64,000 nt of DNA from Clytia hemisphaerica (Eukaryota; Cnidaria; Hydrozoa; Leptothecata; Clytiidae), in the NCBI GenBank assembly GCA_902728285.1, contig CACVBU010001298.1, positions 186,001 through 250,000 of the forward strand, given 5' to 3'. Positions 50,873 through 63,931 of this stretch are shown here, one piece after another; position 1 is the first letter of the stretch; each line of letters begins with the position of its first letter. A program made the position numbers and the translations under genes. Under the pieces are notes generated by a model. That model searched no databases. It was not told the DNA's origin and was given only the letters and a program-made list of their open reading frames with translations.

Positions 50873-53800
50873 TTATTGGTTATTATAACGTGATGAGTAT
50901 CCGAATCTTTTAGGTTTACATCCATAAACTTTATTCAGTTTTTTTGTATCAGAGTATCGAAGCCATTTCCCACCAAGTTGACAAGCAGTACCATCTGCGT
51001 TTATACATTCAATTGTTGGTTCCCCATTACTCGAAAAATCGTATCTATGAAAAGAAGAAGATGAAGATCAGATTTACAGTTCTTTTCACCAGTTGTATTT
51101 TCTTTTCAATATAGTTGATACTCTCTAATTCGATCTTCAAGGGACCGAATCTTCTTAAAATTAGAGTAATTTTCGAATTACAGAGAGTATTTTCTACCAT
51201 TTTCCAGTTGAGGGGATTAATTTTTTAGTCGAATTACGGAGAGATTAAAATGACAGGAGTTCGAGTTAGAGAGAGTTGAACCCCGATGAGTGAAAAATGG
51301 ACTGCTTATCCGAATCTTACAAGTAGTATACTTTTGTAAAAATGTTCACATTATCCTGGTCAGTAGGTTTTCACTGTGGTAAGCTTTGGAGTGTGATATC
51401 ATAGAGTCTGTCCATAGTTTATTCACTTTGTTAGAAATTCCCTAACCCTAGTACCCCGGAGCAGAAATCTAAATACCTAGCCTATAGAAGGAATTGCACA
51501 CGTAATAACAACCGGAGCTATAATAAGTACTTTTTTCTTTATCCAAAGCATCAAGATATCTGATGAACTCTAACCCAGTCTCGTCTAAGCTTCAAGGGTT
51601 TAAAGGTGATTTGTTGGAAAGATATTTAGAAACGAATTTGATCGATTTACTTACGATTTGTAGTGCATTAGACTTCTCATGTCATAGGTTTGATCTGTAT
51701 CTACTAATGATTTGACTTTCTTGAAATTGTATTGTTGCCCTGGTTGAATATTCTTCCAATTAATTTTGACGTATTTGTCCCGAACCTAAAAACCGTAAAA
51801 AGGGTGTCGTGATTATTTTAGATGAATAGAAAGAATCTTCTTTTTGTAACAGACACTCTGTATTTTACATGAACAATTTTGTCCTACTCTTGGGTACATA
51901 ATAAGCTTCCTCCCCGCTAATTAATTTTCGAAAATTTTCTTCTCAGGACATTCTTATTCCCCCCCCCCTTATTGAGGTTTGAGATTTTTTTCACCCACCC
52001 TCTTATTTCAAACCCCCCTCCCACGTTTATTAGAAGATTTTGGCGCAAAGAGGTACAGAGATGTGCCACTGGAATATATGCCTCTATTTCATATCTGCAA
52101 GTCCCACGACGTAGTGTTTTAAAAGCACAAATTTGAAAATAATGATACAAACCATACTTTTTTAGATAGAGGTTTAAGTTATGTCAGTTTGTTTTGGTGA
52201 AAAAAATTAATGTAAACCCGTACGTCTCAAAATCAAGTTGGATTAAAATGGTTAAATTTTAAATCAGGGAATAGTTTAAAGAAGAATAATGGTATTTTTT
52301 GGTCCCGAAATCTCTTACCATTCTTTGCTGTTCATGAAAGAAGCCAAGGGCATGTAATAATTCGTGTACAATAGATGAGCAATCAAAACAATTTGGAAAC
52401 TTCAACGATAAAATATTCAATGGAAAGTTGCTTGATCCGACAGTAGAATAACACCTGAAATTAAAAAACATTAGAAACTTTTGATCAAAAGCTTATCAAA
52501 GCTTTTAATTACAAATTGATATATACACTTTTGTGCTACAGAGTGTAGCCCCGTAGAAACACCTTGTAAAAAGTACTAAAAAATGTTTGTAGAAGTAAAA
52601 AAAACATTAAAGCCATTTCACTGTCAAACGGAATCATGGATAGTTAGGACCACTGCGCTCTGATAAACTTTCTGGGGACTTGATCCAAATATTTGAATGT
52701 TTTGCATCTGACCAACGAGAAGGACCCAAGAACATGGTAAGAAACCAGGTTTAACCAAGATAGTTTCGACTGTTACTGATAGGTCTTGACGTAAAAAGAT
52801 TCCCCTTCTTTGCGTATCAGTAAACCGAAAGAGGTCTTTAAAAAGACTGAGTATGGGGTTGCTCAGCATAACGATATTTTGGGGGGGGGTCAGTTTATCG
52901 GTGTGTCGGTATTGACCTTTTTTGCGTCGGTATTTTGGTGATAAACAAAAATGTGTCGGTATTTCGGTGTCCCGGACCCACGTACGTCCCCACTATTTGT
53001 CTGGCAATGAAATTATTTGTTTTGATTGTTTTACCGCGGATGTCTGCATACCGCATTTCCTGAGTACAGTAACAAGGGGGTTGACCTATGGTTTTTCTTG
53101 GCAAAACACTAAACAATCTACACCGACCATAGTCAGTTGCCAAACTTCTGGCTTCGTAAAACTTAAATCATAGTTATTGTTAGTTTTTTTTTTCCTTTTT
53201 GTAATATTGATTGTCTGAATAAACTTATTGGATCGTGTTGTTTTGTACACCCCTGTCTCAGAAACACAACGACAAGTGATAAGGGAAAAATGAATACTGC
53301 GTATCTCGAACAAATTTGTGTTCCCCGTGCATGTTCGAGTTACGGAGATTCCACTGTATATAATATTGGGGCTTACCCGTTGCCGGTTGTAATTGCCAGG
53401 AAATGTTTTGGTCGATCCGTGAAACTTGTTTCTTGAAATTTGATGCATGATCTTCGTTCAATAATTTTCATTGCCCATTTAATCTTCTTTTTCTGCTCAT
53501 CAGCTATTTATAAGAGAAAATTGAAATTTGATTGATTGGAACTAAAATTGTCTTCCGTCTTTGTCTTAATTTCTAAACCACACCAAAGGAAAACATGGAT
53601 TAAAAAGTAGATTAATGTTGCAGCAGGTTTCTATGGCGCGCGGAAGCGCCAATAAATACTTTCTTGTTTAAAACGAAACTATATCATTTAAACCGAAACT
53701 ATGTCATTTAAACCGATACTATCTCGTTTAAGGGCTCTGACCATAGTCCAAAAATTGATTTTGGTATTTGAACATAAAAGTTATATTTCAGGTTCCTTAA

Positions 53801-55661
53801 CACTTTTAACAAAGAATTGCGTTTATAAATTGCTTTTTAATCGAATCCCTTAAGAGTAATTAAGAATTTAATTGCAAAAATGACGTTATGAACTTTAAAA
53901 AGATGTTAATAATATGTTGCATCACCCTCTTTTAGAAAAAGTGCTTAGTTTTAATGGGTAATTAACTTTTTTGTTTCAAAATTTCTTTACACTGTCTGCA
54001 AAGAATTGAACTATTTTAAATTTTGCGGAAAATTTTTCTAAAAAGATGTGTCAAAAGTTATGACTGTTTTTTTAAGCAAAATCCAGATGAAAAATTGATG
54101 AAAAACCACTATTTTGAAGATTTCGAGACAAAGAAGCATTTTCAAAAATTTTCCGCAAAATTTTTTATTGTTCAGTAAAAGATACACCATCTACTGCGAA
54201 AATTTTTTCAAAATATTTTTTCTTCGCCGAAACTAAGCTCTTCAAAGTTGAAATACTCTTCCTCGCAAAAGTCTTCATTTTCTTCTTCATCAAATTTTTT
54301 CAATGCAATTTTTGAATTTTCAGATTCAGGAATAGTTTGTCTAACAGAAAATGTATAACATGCCATAGTTTTGTTGGTTACATCAGTCAGAAAACATTTT
54401 TTAAACACGGCAATTATGAAAAATTCACTATGGTCAGAGCCCTTAAAAAGAAACTATGTTTCATTCAGGGGATATACTAAGTTCATTTCAGGAGAAACTA
54501 TCTCATTTAAAACGAAACTATCTCATTTAAAACGAAACTATCTCGTTTAAAAAGAAACTTTGTTTCATTCAGGGGATACTATTTCCCTTAAAACGAAACT
54601 ATCTCATTTAAAACGAAACTATCTCATTTAAAAAGAAACTATCATATTTATTTAACTGAAACTATCTCAGTTCGTCGGAAACTTACGTCCAGAAAAGGCG
54701 AGTTACAGTAAACGAGTTATAAATACGGTTTTATAAAAAAGCCGAGTAAGGAAGAGTTGTAACTCGGGCTTGTATTATAAGAAAAAAGGCGTGCTTTTCT
54801 CTGAAGTAGCCAAAAAGTCAAAATTTTAATAAGTCATTCAGTCACGTGGGTCGCGTTTTACTGCCTCTATTTGATGAAACTTTTACAAGGCCATGTATGG
54901 TCGTCTTATGGTTGTGTTGGTATATCCTTGGAGCTAAGCTTGTAATATTGTTCAAAAACTGTTTCATACTTACTCATTCCAAAGTTAAATACATAAGGCA
55001 CCACTCCGTCTTTCCATGTCGCCACTGGCCTAACAGGGCCGACAGTATCACGACGCCGACGGTTTCGATCTTTTTTCTTATCATCATCGTTAACTTCATC
55101 GTTGAGTTGTGCTTCAGAAAACATTATATCACCAGCCAACTTCAGTTCCGAAAGATCAAATCTTTCATCATAAAACTGGATAATATTTTTGTTAGTTTCG
55201 TTCTTCGATGCTACATCGTCTTTATTTTGAGAAACTGGAACTGCTTGTAAACCTGTAAATGAAAATATTTTGTAAATTTTTGATTTATGACTTGAATGAG
55301 CCTAAAGGAAACTTAGGAAGAAAAAAGGAAGCTCAAATTTTAACAGGAAAGGTAGTAATATTTACAAGTGTAATATTTATGGGGGTTAGGGGTGGCTTAG
55401 GGCTAAAACCAAGAGATAATTACCGAGCTGGCACTTAACTTTGTTTCGACGTTTATCTAACGTTCACAACATCAATATAACGTTAGGTGAACGTTGAAAC
55501 AACGTTGTGTGCCAGCTGTGTCGGAAATTATCCCTGTATTCGCTAGGGCTGATTTTAAAAAATGTTCCAGAAACTCTTCGTAGTAAATCTGACCTAGAAA
55601 CCATACCTGAGAATAGATTGCATAAAGCCATACCAATAAAGAACAAAATTAAAGATGCCAT
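50873..55661 (-). CDS. Secreted astacin-family zinc metalloprotease
   Basis: Six exons on the minus strand (55661-55607, 55252-54974, 53503-53377, 52454-52319, 51785-51655, 51044-50873) join in phase to exactly 900 nt, 299 aa. It has a signal peptide (about 1-18), then a propeptide with an aspartate switch in LAGDI (Asp60) and a furin-like RRRR (83-86). The catalytic domain begins near Asp87. The zinc motif is HELLHALGFFHEQQR (His184, Glu185, His188, His194). The Met-turn SLMHY supplies Met239 and Tyr241. All catalytic residues are present. Nothing follows the protease domain: no EGF, CUB or ShK module, and it ends about 50 residues after the Met-turn. Astacins process matrix or signalling proteins; the target is unknown. 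Introns hold MITEs. The stop lies inside AATAAA (50877-50872). Confidence 0.93.
51113..51287. repeat. pogo/Tigger-like MITE in an astacin intron
   Basis: The left GTTGATACTCTCTAATTCGA and right GTTCGAGTTAGAGAGAGTTG are inverted ends of the same type as at 11116-11292. It lies in the last astacin intron. Confidence 0.6.
53300..53362. repeat. Very short pogo-like hairpin element
   Basis: CTGCGTATCTCGAACAAAT and ATGTTCGAGTTACGGAGATT pair to form a hairpin of about 60 bp with TA-rich flanks, just 3' of astacin exon 3 in the gene's own direction. Probably a minimal remnant of the family. Confidence 0.45.
53640..54665. repeat. GAAACTATCTCATTTAAAAC minisatellite split by a MITE
   Basis: Copies of AACGAAACTATCTCATTTAA occur on both sides (about 53670-53730 and 54470-54665) of the TTAA-flanked element at 53732-54442. 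The MITE therefore inserted into a pre-existing tandem array. It lies in astacin intron 2. Confidence 0.75.
53732..54442. mobile_element. TTAA-flanked MITE (GGGCTCTGACCATAG ends)
   Basis: TTAA at 53728-53731 and 54443-54446 flanks perfect inverted ends GGGCTCTGACCATAG and CTATGGTCAGAGCCC. Length is 711 bp, with no transposase. A partial relative lies at 6958-7470. A TTAA target suggests piggyBac- or Kolobok-type mobilisation. Confidence 0.85.
55425..55519. repeat. AGCTGGCAC palindromic MITE in astacin intron 1
   Basis: The inverted ends GAGCTGGCACTTAAC and GTTGTGTGCCAGCTG with AACGTT words inside match the element at 8875-8974. Confidence 0.8.
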
Positions 55662-56904
55662 AATTTCAAAATAAATGTATCGTTTTTAGTAAAAATATAC
55701 AAAATTTGTGTCCCGCCAGTCGGATTATTTTGGCCTGCAAAACCGAACTGATTCTTTTTCCCATACATGTTGGTATATTTTATATACATGAGAACAAAAG
55801 GATAATAAAATGTCAAGAGTGATGTTTTATTTTCCTAAATTGACGTGATAATGCCAACAATAATTACTACATTAAAATAAAACCTCATTTTTTTGGTAAT
55901 TAATCATCCTGTATCAGTCACACCTGATGATTTCCTATTTGAATTCTGTTAACATAAAGTGTTAGGTACAGGCTACGAGAAACTATTGTTTGTTTTTTAA
56001 TTGTTTTGTATCTTAGATTTAATACCACTTAGCGGTGAATACCCATTAGTTTAAGTATTTGGCATGTGTGTTAACAAAAAACTATTCCCTTGTGAAATCT
56101 GATTACGTCATCCACCATTAAAGGGAGATTAACAAAACTGATTCTAATTAATGAGCTCGCTGATTGGCTAATTTTAATCACGTGGTTTTGGGAAGAAAAA
56201 TTGTGTGTATGTGACGTAACATGGTTGCCAAAACGGAAATTCCAATGCGAAGATTCACTCCCACATTTGGTTGGAACGCCTCATAGATACGTTTCTAAAT
56301 AAACATTGAAAAAACGTATATTGAATGCCTTCAAGTTTGATTTCATTTGGAACAGGAAAAATTATATTGATTAAATGTCTATTTTCATCCAATGATGGAA
56401 TTTTACAGGAATGGGCGTTTTATTTTTAGTCGCCAAAGTATAGCATTTGTTAATGACGAATAACTTTACTATGTTTTAAGGATCTTTAAATTATAGACCA
56501 CCGAGCAATGCAATGACAATCCAAGACAATGTATTGCTTTTAGATTTTACCGAAATAAAATATCAGTAAATATATATTGACCATTTAAGTGCCGATTTCG
56601 ATTTTTCTCGTCTTGGTTATTTCACTCTACTTGTTTTGATCAAAGTAAGGCATACTTACTCGCCTTGGCTATCTCCTAAAGTTTCAAAAAATCTCAAGAT
56701 TTCTTTTTTAGCGAAAAGCTGTCAAAATCAGCGATACTGTATAGTTTGACGGGCCAAAAAATATATAGGCTGCTGGCATCCACTAACGCATTCGTGCTAC
56801 TTATAGACCATGGTTTGCGCCGACAGGAGAAAATCTTGATTTTCGACATTTTACACACACTCATGTCGTGGATCCGGTGCTTCCACAATTAAGCTGGAAA
56901 AATA

Positions 56905-58700
56905 TACCCTGAGTATCAGAGATTGAGTTTTCAAAGAAAGTATCAACCTCTGACGACCAATAATATAAATTTCATCACGTATGTGTCAATCTAATTACTG
57001 TAGAAAGAATCAAAGATGAAGATAAAAAAATTACCATATTGATGTCTAGCAGACTGTATCAGTATATACAGTTTACTATTGACGACTTCCCCAGGAACCT
57101 CCAAGTGTAATTGAAATGAGTTTCTTTCAAAATAAATCTTCTACTACATGATTCCCAAATGTATGATAATAATTACTTAACTATTAATTATGGTTAAGTT
57201 TACTTCAATGCAATCGAAATCTTTATGTATATTGGACGATGAAAAGGATCTGAGGCTGTCTATGTAAATGGTGTTTTTCTTGTATATCTCTTAAAAATCT
57301 AGTTGACTGTACAAAGTTGTTGTTTGTCAATGTTGTTAGCTTGATGTTGTGTTGCTTCCAAGGATCAACCAATGGGCGTAGTAAGCGTTTTTACGGCAGG
57401 GAACTAACACTTTCAACCTCGTGTGCACGCTTTTTTTTTTATAAGAATACCTTTTATAAGAATATTAGGGTGAAAATTGGCCAAATCGTAAGAATACCCT
57501 AAGAATACCCTCCAGGGTGAGGGTGTCAATTGATAAGAATAAGACTGTCATTTTTCAGAAAATGGTAAAACAAAAGTGACACAGATAATTTAACAAAAGA
57601 GATATTGTACTTTCTTTCGTGTGTGTTACGTTACTCACATAAGCTGTCCAGGAAAGAAATTTTTCTCTGAAATAATAAGAATACGTTAAGAATATTTCAC
57701 CCTCAATTTTGGCAATTTCTTAAGAATACTTGACCCTCAGTCAAAGTACACTATTCTTATAAAAAAAAAAGCGTGTATATCTTTATGTTATGATTCTCTA
57801 TCACTGACTCTTTTTTAAAAGCGTTGATGACATTTCTGAATCGTCTTTTGACATGAAGAAAAATATCAACTTTGATCTTAAACCAAGTTCTCAGATTGTC
57901 GTCATGGTTACTTTTCTCTGCTTTGATTGTGCGCTGAAAAGAATCTCGATGGTGGACACAGGTCGGAATATGATTTTGACATGTGCTTTTCACGGTAGGA
58001 AAAATCGGGTTAACTACACTGAATTTTCATTTCCACTGGGAAGGGGTCATTCCATTTTATATCCATACAGGGGGTAGAAGAACATTTTCCAGGGGGGATT
58101 TCAAGCAGAATTTCCATGGGATCTAAAAGAGTGTTTTTTTATTTTTCCAAAGGGGGGGGGGTATATTCTAAGATTTCCAGGGCAATATATCATTTTAAAA
58201 GCGAGCGAAATTTTTACCTTTTTCAGCCTTCAAATAATTGATTCTAGAAGAGGAGGAATGAGAAAATTCTAGTGTAGTGGGGGTGATTTTCTGAAAGAAA
58301 AGTTTTACTGGGGTACCTTAAGATTATCATTTTTAATGGAGCAACTTTTAACTACAACATTCCAGTGGGGTGAGTGATTTGTCAAGTAGGGCGAAAAAAA
58401 GGGCCATTTTTGGAGGATTTTTCACTGAGGGTAATCAGTAGGGTGGATTTCACTGGGTCACAGAGGCAGTGGTGTGTAGAATAAGCTATAGATTTTGAAA
58501 GGGCTAGTTGTCGTGCTTCAAGCTCTCCCAAGCAAAAAAAAGTGAATATCGCAGAAAACATTGCTGCTATTGTTTTCTAAAACCCGCGAAACTTCTGATT
58601 GGTCAAGCGCTAAAATTTTATTGTAATGTCACGTGACCTAGGTAGGATTTCCTACCTAACTACAGCACACTTTTCAGCCATAACTGAAAGTGTATTTCAC
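56905..58700. repeat. Dispersed 1-kb repeat, second copy, with MITE insertions
   Basis: Colinear with 17996-19035 but extended by inserted sequence. At 57219-57228 and 57779-57788 the word ATCTTTATGT is duplicated around 550 bp that includes a MITE (57427-57776). A G-rich block (about 58015-58490) forms a second insertion. No gene is seen from 55.7 to 59.5 kb. Confidence 0.6.
57427..57776. repeat. ATAAGAATA-type MITE
   Basis: Inverted ends CACGC + T-run + TATAAGAATAC and TATTCTTATAAAA...GCGTG. Inside, AAGAATACCCT, AAGAATATT, AAGAATACGTTAAGAATA and AAGAATACTTG repeat. It is the third word-class of the superfamily. Confidence 0.75.
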
Positions 58701-59519
58701 AAGTTTTTACTGATTATGTAGGATTGCGATTTTTCAGGTTTTCGATAGAATTAGTAATATCAGTTCAAAGTTTATTTAGCTGATAAAAATAACATATCTA
58801 ACGTTTGCGTAGCTGTCCAAACGATTTATTTCATTAAGAAAACAACCACTAAAATTTTCAATTTTAATATCTCATATATGAAGAAAGGTGTACGACATCT
58901 CCGATGGAGGCTGTTACGAACCTCTATTGAAGTGCATTATGGGAAAATAGTCCATCAAATTTAAGAAATGCATAACTCTCCTTCTTTCAGTCAGTTAAAT
59001 GAAAATGAAATTGGGCTTGCCAAATATGGTTATTATAATCTCCTGCACCTTGAAGCTGACAAAATAGATAAATGTGGCATGTGGCATATCATTTTTCATT
59101 TGGTGACACTTGTGTATTGAAAAACATTTTCTGAGGGTGTCAACCTCGTTGGAAACATGGGGGTGAGTAAAAATTAATTTTTTTATTCAATATCTTAGTC
59201 TTAGAGATCCGTTTCCCAGCTAGCTCTCTTGTACTACCCTGGAGAAATTTTAACTTTTTTTAAATTTAACTTTCTTTCAAAACTCTTTTTATCTACTGAA
59301 GGGGGAAACACATGGGTTTGACAATTGAACATCGAAATTGGTCAAATTATATCCAATAAGGGTCGTTAAATGCAAGAAATGCTCCATATTTCCCTTCATT
59401 TTAGTCTCGCTAAGGATCCGAGGGTCGGAAGCCGGGTGGCAACCCCGTCATCCTGTAAACCTAGTCCCCCATCTCCTGAGTGAGTAGGAATATCTTAAAG
59501 AAATTTCTTTTGTCTTCAG

Positions 59520-61933
59520 ATGTTGTCGCTCCTTTGTTTCACCTCCTTGATTATTTACGGTCATTCAGCCACTACAGAACAAAAAGTCAATTATCTTACC
59601 AACCATGTCAAAGCTTTGACACGTCAAGTTATGCTTCAACAATTTTTCGATGAGAGTCGTGTCAGAACTGAAGGTCAGAGTGGTTTGAATTTGATTCGCC
59701 AGCGCCAACATGGACTTAAAAACTACTTTAGTGAATCACATAGTGGTTGGTCCTCAGCTGCGATCCATGACCACGCCAACAATGACCGTACCGTTGGAAT
59801 GGGTGAATTTGCAGCTGTCCTTAACGGAGTTGAATTCAAAACAAGACATAACGACTACCGTCTATACATGCCTCATCGAACATCAAAGAATCTCAATGCT
59901 TGGGAACCAGTACCTTTCCCAGACGTACCGCCAGAAGTTTTGAATATCGCAGATGTTGATGAACAAGTTGCCGAGATGAGAGAATGGTTCAAAGCTTTCC
60001 AAAAACAAGATTACTCTGTTCGTGATTATCGGAAATATTTCAAACCTGTTTTATGTTATTTGGAAGGTGGCTGGAGCCAATCTGGAAAAGACATTGATGA
60101 ACCTTTCGAATCTGACCGTCATTTCGTCGACGCAGCATCATGGCAAGAGCTGCATGAAAAGATGAGATATGTTGGATATTCTGGTGGAAAAAGCCGAAAT
60201 GAAAACTTATCCTTCCTACCAACAAAAATCATTAATTTGATTAATGATACTGTTCCAAGTTTTGCTCAATGGAATTATCGCATCATGTGCCATCCTTTGG
60301 GGAAAGATATTCCTTTAAAACGGTTGAGAATCAAAGAGGATCTGGCAGCTCGCATGATGGCCAATCGTGATATCCAATCCTCTTCAACTTCAAGAGGAGC
60401 ACGTTTTGAACTGAACCATAAAAATGAAGATCGATTTTATGAACGTCCAACCAATTGGAGAAATTTCCTTGATGAGTTGATGGGAGAAATTCCTGGCAAA
60501 GACAACTACCAAGGTATTTAAGATATGATTTTTAAAACCAAATGTATTTGAAGTTATCTGACGTATAACGGGTTTCCAAGTTTTCTCGAAAAAGTAAAAA
60601 ATACAATGGAGTCCCCATAACTCGAAACCACCCGGGAAAAAAAATTGTTAAGGATAGGTATGGATAAGCTTTATAAGGTAAATGAAGGGACGAGACAATA
60701 GTTCGGGTTAAGGAGATATTACAATGATAAAGGTTCGAGTTAAAGAGACTGTACTGTACTTTGACATAAGACGCCGGCTGATAGCTGTACAACGATATGA
60801 CTATACCATTGACTATCTAATTTAGTAGATACCTAGAATCTTTGATATCCATAGTACCTAGTAGTAAAAAATGTTTTCAAACTATTTTTTTGTATCTGCT
60901 TATTCTTTTAGCTAAACTTGTTGACGAAGGATTGGAATATCCAGCGCAAAATCTTGATGGAACCACATTGAATGCTGGTTACTATCATAGATGGTTCACT
61001 GTTGGTAAAGATGCTATGGGATCAGCAAATCAACATCGAGGATTCAGTGATCCTTACCTATTCACCGCCATGAACACACAAGCCAAATCAGCTGGAGTTG
61101 ACTACAAAAAATGTATGGGAAACCCAAAAAAATGCCACATGTTGAAACAGCGATGGTCGTATGCAATTCCCTTGGAAATCATCTATTTGACACCCCTATA
61201 TAAATGGAATCCTTTCAAGTTAAACCACTTCGGAAATGACCACTGGACTAACCGTAAAATTTTGACAGAGGGTGGCAAACGAAATGGTGATTGCAAAGGA
61301 GGAGCTGCCAAGGCTTTCAATGGTATAAACAGTAGATTCTTCTATCAAACACCTGCAGCATTTTACTCCGGAGCTTCTGTTAATTCTGGTGGAGCAGCTG
61401 ATACAGCACGTGGTGTCACTTGTGTTCTTGATCAGGATGGGAAAGTACAACAAGTCAGAGCCGCTGGAACACACATTTTCCTACCACAAATCAAAGATGT
61501 TGGTATTCTGAGAACCAGATTTCCAATTTTTCCAGTTCACGGTGAAGGATCGTCTGTATGGAAAGAATTGAACGCTTTGAGAGAAGTCACCATGAATGAA
61601 GAAATCTGGAAACGTATGTATTGGAAAAATGCTGACCTCGATTCATCCAAATACAAGGAATTGGAGCTGGAAATGGGTTACTCTGAATCTACCAAAACCA
61701 GTCGTCACACTCATTACGTTACTTTTACACCAGAAGAGGTTTTGCAGCTCAGAGGCTACGTCCCATTGACAAAGATGACAACACAGGCTAATGGTCATTC
61801 ACATCAAGTTAGAATTCGATATCTTTGGTGGATAAAGAAATACGATGTGCAATATTGTGATGGATTTCCAAACACAGGTTCAAAGAGATGCTGGGATACA
61901 CACGACCGGTTTATGGCTGTTGTTACACAATAA
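59520..61933 (+). CDS. Large secreted protein of unrecognised family
   Basis: Two exons (59520-60513 and 60912-61933) join in phase 1 to 671 aa. The ATG falls directly after an acceptor (TTTTGTCTTCAG), so at least one untranslated 5' exon exists upstream. A signal peptide (about 1-17, LLCFTSLIIYGHS) is followed by no membrane span, so the product should be secreted or in the matrix. I do not recognise a domain. Conspicuous segments: HDHANNDRTVGMGEFAAVLN (about 82-101), RHNDYRLYM, EMREWFKAFQKQDYSVRDYR, and in exon 2 GYYHRWFTVGKDAMG, TRGVTCVLDQ-like sequence, HTHYVTF, a GHSHQVRIRYLWW stretch and CDGFPNTGSKRCWDTHDRF. His, Trp and Tyr are abundant and Cys are few. Metal or ligand binding is a guess. 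The stop lies inside AATAAA (61929-61934). Confidence 0.8.
60600..60760. repeat. pogo/Tigger-like MITE in the intron of the 671-aa gene
   Basis: The left ACAATGGAGTCCCCATAACT (with CGAAAC) and right GGTTCGAGTTAAAGAGACTG are imperfect inverted ends of the CTCTTTAACTCGAAC family. It occupies much of the only coding-region intron. Confidence 0.55.
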
Positions 61934-62679
61934 AAAGTTGTGTATCTTTTCTCTATTATATCTATTTTTCATTCTACGATATTTTTATATTATCAATAAT
62001 AAAGTAGATAATAGGATAATAGCATATAAAAATATATTGTGCAGAACACATTCTTATAAAAAAAGCGTGTTGGGTACAATTCTAAATCCCTATTCACACA
62101 ATCACCAAATACGTAAACTGAATTTCTCAATAAGTGAAATAGGGGTACATACCAGTAGTGGTGAAGAAGTAAAGCTCGAATCTCATTGGCTTTCAACTTT
62201 TTCAACTTTTTCATTTTTAGCCTGAATGACCAGTTCTTTATCAGCCAAGTTCAAATCTGCTCCAATAAGGCTTGGAATATAGCCTAAAAGCCAAAATCGA
62301 AATATTCAATGAAAGAAAGTTGAAGTACTAAAATAGCAATTCTCGCCCAAACTTTAAATTCTGAAAAACGTTAAAATACACTAAAATCTCAAAATATATT
62401 TTCAACATGATTGTAGAACGGGGTAAAACCATTTGCATCACCTTTTTGATTTAACTGATGGATGCGAGCGCAAACAGAATCAAGCGAGCTAAGAGACTGG
62501 GTTTGGGGATAAATAGGCAGAGAAATCCAAGTCAAAAAATTAGCCTTGTACGACACAAAGGTGATTAATTATCGAAAAATATTTTGTTTTCTCAACACCA
62601 AAGCTGATTATATAAATTTTTGTAACTCCTTCTTCCTCTTTTTCAAACAAAAAATTTAGCTGTTCAAATATCTAAGTTT

Positions 62680-63200
62680 CCACTTTGAAAGTTAGGATTA
62701 CTATTAAAGACCATAGAATTATCGTACGTTTTTGTAAGAGGTCAAATAGATTTTCTTACTCGTCAATTTTAATTCACAAGCTTTTTCACATTGGATTGAC
62801 AAGGATGTGGAGCAAGATTGGTCAGAAAGAGAAAAAGAAAAACGTTTTTGCTCATATCAGCATAATATATAGACAGACACTGACCTGATATGAAATACGT
62901 GTCTGATATGAAACAATTTTAATGCATAAAAGCGGTTCACTGAAAGAGATTTCTAAAAGATTTAAAGGTTTTACTTGTACAGAAGTGTTGCCGTTTCATA
63001 TCAGACACATTTATCATATCGGGACATTGTCAGCCTTTTGTTATATCATGCTGATATAAGCTAAAAAATGTTTTTCTTTTTCTCTTTCTGACCAATCTTT
63101 CTCCGTGTCAATCCAATGTGAAAAAGCTTGTAAATTAAAATTGATGAGTAAGCAAACGTTATCACTCTTATTTAAAAACAAAATCTTTAATAAAAATGTC
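62680..63200. repeat. Inverted pair of a dispersed repeat
   Basis: Two copies face each other. CAAGCTTTTTCACATTGGAT (plus at about 62775) reappears as ATCCAATGTGAAAAAGCTTG at about 63110. The TGATATGAAAC/CATATCAGACAC words near the centre also pair. A third copy is at 50490-50760. No gene is seen from 61.94 to 64.0 kb. Confidence 0.7.
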
Positions 63201-63931
63201 GGGGTATGAAGATGGGTTCGATTGACCACTAACCTTGTGACAGCTGCCCAAATTCATATATATTCAAGAAACCTTCAACAGTTCTTTCATTCATCATGGC
63301 TTTTATGAATTGGGGGGGGGGGGTTACTGGTAAGGTGCAATCCAGATTCACTTGGGTTTCGGTCTACTTTGCCTACATAGCGGTTTCCCGTATCTTGCCA
63401 AGTCAAAAGTTCAAAGTAAGAAATTTCAAATTGAAGGAATTTAAAGTTGAATATTTCTTTTTCATCTTTGAAGACAGATTATTATCGATTATCTTATAAA
63501 ATATTTACAAATGACAAGTAGTATGAAGAAAAAGACGAAAAATATGATAATTATTCAAAATCAGAGGTATAGGTATAATTGAACGTCGTAATTGCGTGAT
63601 AAAAAGAATAATTACTGAATTTAACAAAATTAATTATGTATTCTTGAAGGATATAATGTAAGGCTGAATGATGAAGCTATTTATCTGACCGTTTAGTTTG
63701 TCAATGTTGTTGTGGTGTAAGCTATAGTATTAAAATATAAATTATACAATCTTGTTCCCCGAAAAAAAATGCATATAACAAAAACAAATATCGTTAACGA
63801 GTCAACGAAGGTTCGATTGGTAAATTTTCTCGATTTACAATTGAGATGATTTGTAAGCATCCTAAAAAAAAGAGAAGGAAAACAAATAAATCATCAATGA
63901 TTTGAAAAACGTGAAGGGCATAAATGGCGAG

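Noticed and set aside
54846..55250. 134-aa plus-strand ORF
   Set aside because: Runs antisense over astacin exon 2, which has clear propeptide, furin site and catalytic-domain start on the minus strand.
59404..59480. GC-richer stretch before the 671-aa gene as a coding exon
   Set aside because: No clear donor or frame continuity with the ATG exon; it resembles a SINE body fragment and may at most be untranslated leader.
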